DNA of 14,141 bases from SKKY01 sp964622305 (GTDB lineage Bacteria; Bacillota; Peptococcia; Peptococcales; SKKY01). The position numbers and the translations under genes are program-made. Of this stretch, positions 11,990 through 14,141 are shown piece after piece (within the stretch, counting starts at the first letter, position 1; each line of letters opens with the position of its first letter). The DNA is taken from positions 1-14,141 of the forward strand of contig CAZUPR010000038.1 of the NCBI GenBank assembly GCA_964622305.1. Reading direction: 5' to 3'. The notes under the pieces are model-generated. The model did not search any database. It was not told the origin of the DNA and saw only the letters and a list, made by a program, of their open reading frames with translations.

Positions 11990-14065
11990 GTGGCAAGAGA
12001 GTTTCCTATAGAAAAAACTAGAAACATAGGGATCATGGCTCACATCGACGCAGGAAAAACCACTACTACAGAAAGAATTCTTTACTTTACCGGAAAGACT
12101 CACAAAATTGGTGAGACTCATGATGGGGCTGCTACTATGGACTGGATGGTTCAGGAGCAGGAAAGAGGAATCACAATAACTTCTGCGGCGACTACATGTC
12201 AGTGGAAGAACCATAGGATTAACATCATCGACACCCCGGGACACGTTGACTTCACAGTTGAAGTAGAACGTTCCTTGAGGGTTCTTGATAGTTCTGTAGC
12301 GGTTTTTTGCGCTGTAGGAGGCGTGGAACCACAGTCTGAAACAGTATGGCGTCAGGCTGACAAATATAGAGTTCCCAGAATAGGTTATATCAACAAGATG
12401 GACAGAGTGGGAGCCGATTTCTTTAATGTTGTAGAACAAATCAAAGAAAGACTGGGCGCAAACCCTGTACCAATTCAGGTTCCAATCGGATCTGAAAACA
12501 ATTTTGCTGGTATAGTCGACCTGGTTGCTAACAAAGCCTATTATTACATTGATGATATGGGCAACTCTGAAGAGAGAGAAATTCCAGAGGATCTGAAAAA
12601 AGTTGTAGCTGAAAGCAGAGAAAAACTTCTGGAGGCAGTAGCTGAAACTGATGAAGAACTTATGATTAAGTATCTTGAAGGTGAAGAGCTGACTGTAGAA
12701 GAAATCATGCAAGGCATCAGAAAATCTACTATTGCAGTTAATATGATTCCTGTTTGTTGCGGATCATCCTTTAAAAACAAGGGTATTCAAAGATTGCTTG
12801 ATGCGGTCATTGACTTCATGCCCGCCCCAACAGATGTACCAGCTATCGGTGGTATTAACCTGGAAACTGACGAAGAAGATGAAAGACAATCTTCTGACAA
12901 AGAATCCTTTGCCGCACTGGCCTTTAAGGTTATGACTGACCCATATGTTGGCAGACTTACTTATTTTAGAGTTTACTCCGGAGTTCTGAAAGCAGGCTCC
13001 TATGTATATAACTCAACCAAGGGTAAAAAAGAACGTATTGGCAGAATCCTGCAAATGCACGCAAACAGCCGTGAAGAGGTTGATGAGGTTCACGCAGGTG
13101 AGATTGCTGCAGCTGTTGGTCTTAAAGACACAGGTACAGGCGATACTCTTTGCGCAGAAGACAGACCAATTATTCTTGAATCCATGGTATTCCCTGAGCC
13201 TGTAATCAGAGTTGCTATTGAACCAGCAACCAAGGCTGACCAGGAAAAGATGGGTATTGCCCTTTCTAAACTGGCAGAGGAAGACCCAACCTTTAAAACT
13301 TACTCAGATGAAGAAACAGGACAAATACTGATTGCCGGTATGGGTGAGCTTCACCTGGAAATCATCGTAGACCGTCTTTTGAGAGAATTTAAAGTTGATG
13401 CAAATGTTGGTAAACCACAAGTTGCTTATAAAGAAACAATCACCACTCCTGTAAAAGCTGAAGGTAAGTTCGTAAGACAATCAGGTGGTCGTGGACAATA
13501 CGGTCACGCTGTTATTGAACTGGAACCAGCTGAAAGCGGAACAGGTTTCCATTTTGAAAGTAAAATCGTTGGTGGTGTGGTACCAAAAGAATATGTTGCA
13601 CCAATTGAAGCAGGTATCAAAGAAGCTATGCAAACTGGTATAGTTGCTGGCTACGAAATGGTAGACATTACAGCCAGACTGGTTGATGGTTCTTACCACG
13701 ATGTTGACTCATCTGAAATGGCCTTTAAAGTTGCCGGCTCAATGGCCTTTAAAAATGCAGCTCAAAAAGCCAAACCAGTATTGCTTGAACCTTTTATGAA
13801 AGTTGAAGTACAAGTTCCTGAAGATAACATGGGTGACGTAATGGGCGATATGAACTCCAGAAGAGGTAGTATCGAAGGTACTGAACCAAGAGGGAACACG
13901 CAAATTGTAAGAGGCTTCGTTCCACTCTCAGAGATGTTTGGTTATGCAACCGATCTGAGATCAAAGACACAAGGTCGTGGAACTTACACTATGCAATTTG
14001 ATCATTATAGAGAGGTTCCCAAGAGTATAGCTGAAGAAATTGCAGCCAAAAGAATGGGAAAGTAA
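11990..14065 (+). CDS. fusA: Elongation factor G
   Basis: This 691-residue GTPase moves tRNAs and mRNA through the ribosome and, with RRF, splits ribosomes after termination. The GTP-binding motifs are intact: P-loop AHIDAGKT (17-24), switch region RGITI (59-63), DTPGH (81-85, with the GTPase-activating His85), NKMD (135-138) and GSSFK (258-262). Domains II and III follow. Domain IV includes GGRGQYGHAVIELEP and the tip segment YHDVDSSEMAFKV; domain V ends in FDHYREVPKSIAEEI. The start is GTG at 11990, giving the family N-terminus (M)AREFPIEKTRNIGIMAHID, with AAGGAGAG (11973-11980) upstream. A longer reading from 11864 would overlap rpsG by about 98 bases and is rejected. tuf begins 24 bases after the stop. 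Confidence 0.97.
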   Translation: MAREFPIEKTRNIGIMAHIDAGKTTTTERILYFTGKTHKIGETHDGAATMDWMVQEQERGITITSAATTCQWKNHRINIIDTPGHVDFTVEVERSLRVLDSSVAVFCAVGGVEPQSETVWRQADKYRVPRIGYINKMDRVGADFFNVVEQIKERLGANPVPIQVPIGSENNFAGIVDLVANKAYYYIDDMGNSEEREIPEDLKKVVAESREKLLEAVAETDEELMIKYLEGEELTVEEIMQGIRKSTIAVNMIPVCCGSSFKNKGIQRLLDAVIDFMPAPTDVPAIGGINLETDEEDERQSSDKESFAALAFKVMTDPYVGRLTYFRVYSGVLKAGSYVYNSTKGKKERIGRILQMHANSREEVDEVHAGEIAAAVGLKDTGTGDTLCAEDRPIILESMVFPEPVIRVAIEPATKADQEKMGIALSKLAEEDPTFKTYSDEETGQILIAGMGELHLEIIVDRLLREFKVDANVGKPQVAYKETITTPVKAEGKFVRQSGGRGQYGHAVIELEPAESGTGFHFESKIVGGVVPKEYVAPIEAGIKEAMQTGIVAGYEMVDITARLVDGSYHDVDSSEMAFKVAGSMAFKNAAQKAKPVLLEPFMKVEVQVPEDNMGDVMGDMNSRRGSIEGTEPRGNTQIVRGFVPLSEMFGYATDLRSKTQGRGTYTMQFDHYREVPKSIAEEIAAKRMGK

Positions 14066-14089
14066 TCAAATAAGGGAGGAAAATATAAA

Positions 14090-14141
14090 ATGGGTAAAGA
14101 GAAATTTGAAAGAACGAAACCACACGTAAATATTGGAACAA
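14090..14141 (+). CDS. tuf: Elongation factor Tu, N-terminal start (partial, downstream tuf copy)
   Basis: The ATG at 14090 follows AAGGGAGGAAAAT and begins MGKEKFERTKPHVNIGT, the conserved EF-Tu N-terminus leading into the P-loop, which lies beyond the window edge. It is the last visible gene of the rpsL-rpsG-fusA-tuf cluster, 24 bases after fusA, with no terminator between. Together with the C-terminal piece at 3-53 it shows two tuf genes about 14 kb apart in the same orientation. Whether this copy is complete cannot be seen here. Confidence 0.95.
   Translation, partial: MGKEKFERTKPHVNIGT

Noticed and set aside
11813..12712. 299-codon open frame on the minus strand opposite rpsG and fusA
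   Set aside because: It is a shadow of strongly biased coding sequence, crosses a gene boundary, has no recognisable family and no ribosome binding site logic.
1..14141. Search for tRNA genes, insertion sequences, CRISPR arrays, phage genes or defence systems
   Set aside because: No cloverleaf (including between tuf and secE, where some bacteria carry tRNA-Trp), no transposase, no spaced repeats; essentially all sequence is accounted for by core genes and their leaders.

Overview
This window is a core-housekeeping block from a low-GC, Gram-positive type bacterium (Bacillota). All genes are on the plus strand, in the order tuf (3' tail), rpmG, secE, nusG, rplK, rplA, rplJ, rplL, rpoB, rpoC, an L7Ae-family gene (rplGB/ybxF-like), rpsL, rpsG, fusA and tuf (5' end). 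The Bacillota call rests on several points. The rifampicin-pocket residues of RpoB read like Bacillus. RpoB has an extended acidic tail. The L7Ae-family gene sits between rpoC and rpsL. The rplJ leader has the Bacillota form. TTG starts are used for both rpoB and rpoC. A tuf gene directly upstream of rpmG-secE-nusG, plus a second one after fusA, fits Clostridia or Halanaerobiia-like lineages better than Bacillus, but I cannot place it more precisely.

Layout: (1) Positions 1-130 hold the end of EF-Tu and a strong intrinsic terminator. (2) Positions 135-1207 hold a promoter and rpmG-secE-nusG, with a hairpin in the secE-nusG gap that probably bridges a distant Shine-Dalgarno sequence to the nusG start. 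(3) Positions 1208-3723 hold the ribosomal stalk genes rplK-rplA-rplJ-rplL, with an L1 autoregulatory site before rplK, an L10-leader attenuator before rplJ, an A-rich unstructured spacer before rplL and a strong terminator after rplL. (4) From about 3782 to the right edge, a separate promoter preceded by an AT-rich, A-tract-containing stretch drives rpoB-rpoC. I see no intrinsic terminator after that, so rpoBC, rplGB, rpsL, rpsG, fusA and tuf are probably read as one long transcript, possibly helped by internal promoters I cannot see.

Together the genes supply RNA polymerase beta and beta', the elongation and termination factor NusG, the translocon subunit SecE, the factor-binding stalk (L11, L10, L7/L12) with L1, ribosomal proteins L33, S12 and S7, and the factors EF-G and EF-Tu. 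The stalk and L1 proteins appear to control their own synthesis through RNA structures visible in the leaders.

All proteins look intact and conventional. I found no mobile element, CRISPR array, tRNA, phage gene or defence system, and nothing that amounts to a new biological system. The points worth a second look are in the RNA between genes: the nusG start region with an aromatic mini-ORF, the perfect inverted repeat across the L7Ae-family stop codon, the complete transcriptional separation of rplL from rpoB, and the pair of tuf copies bracketing the block.
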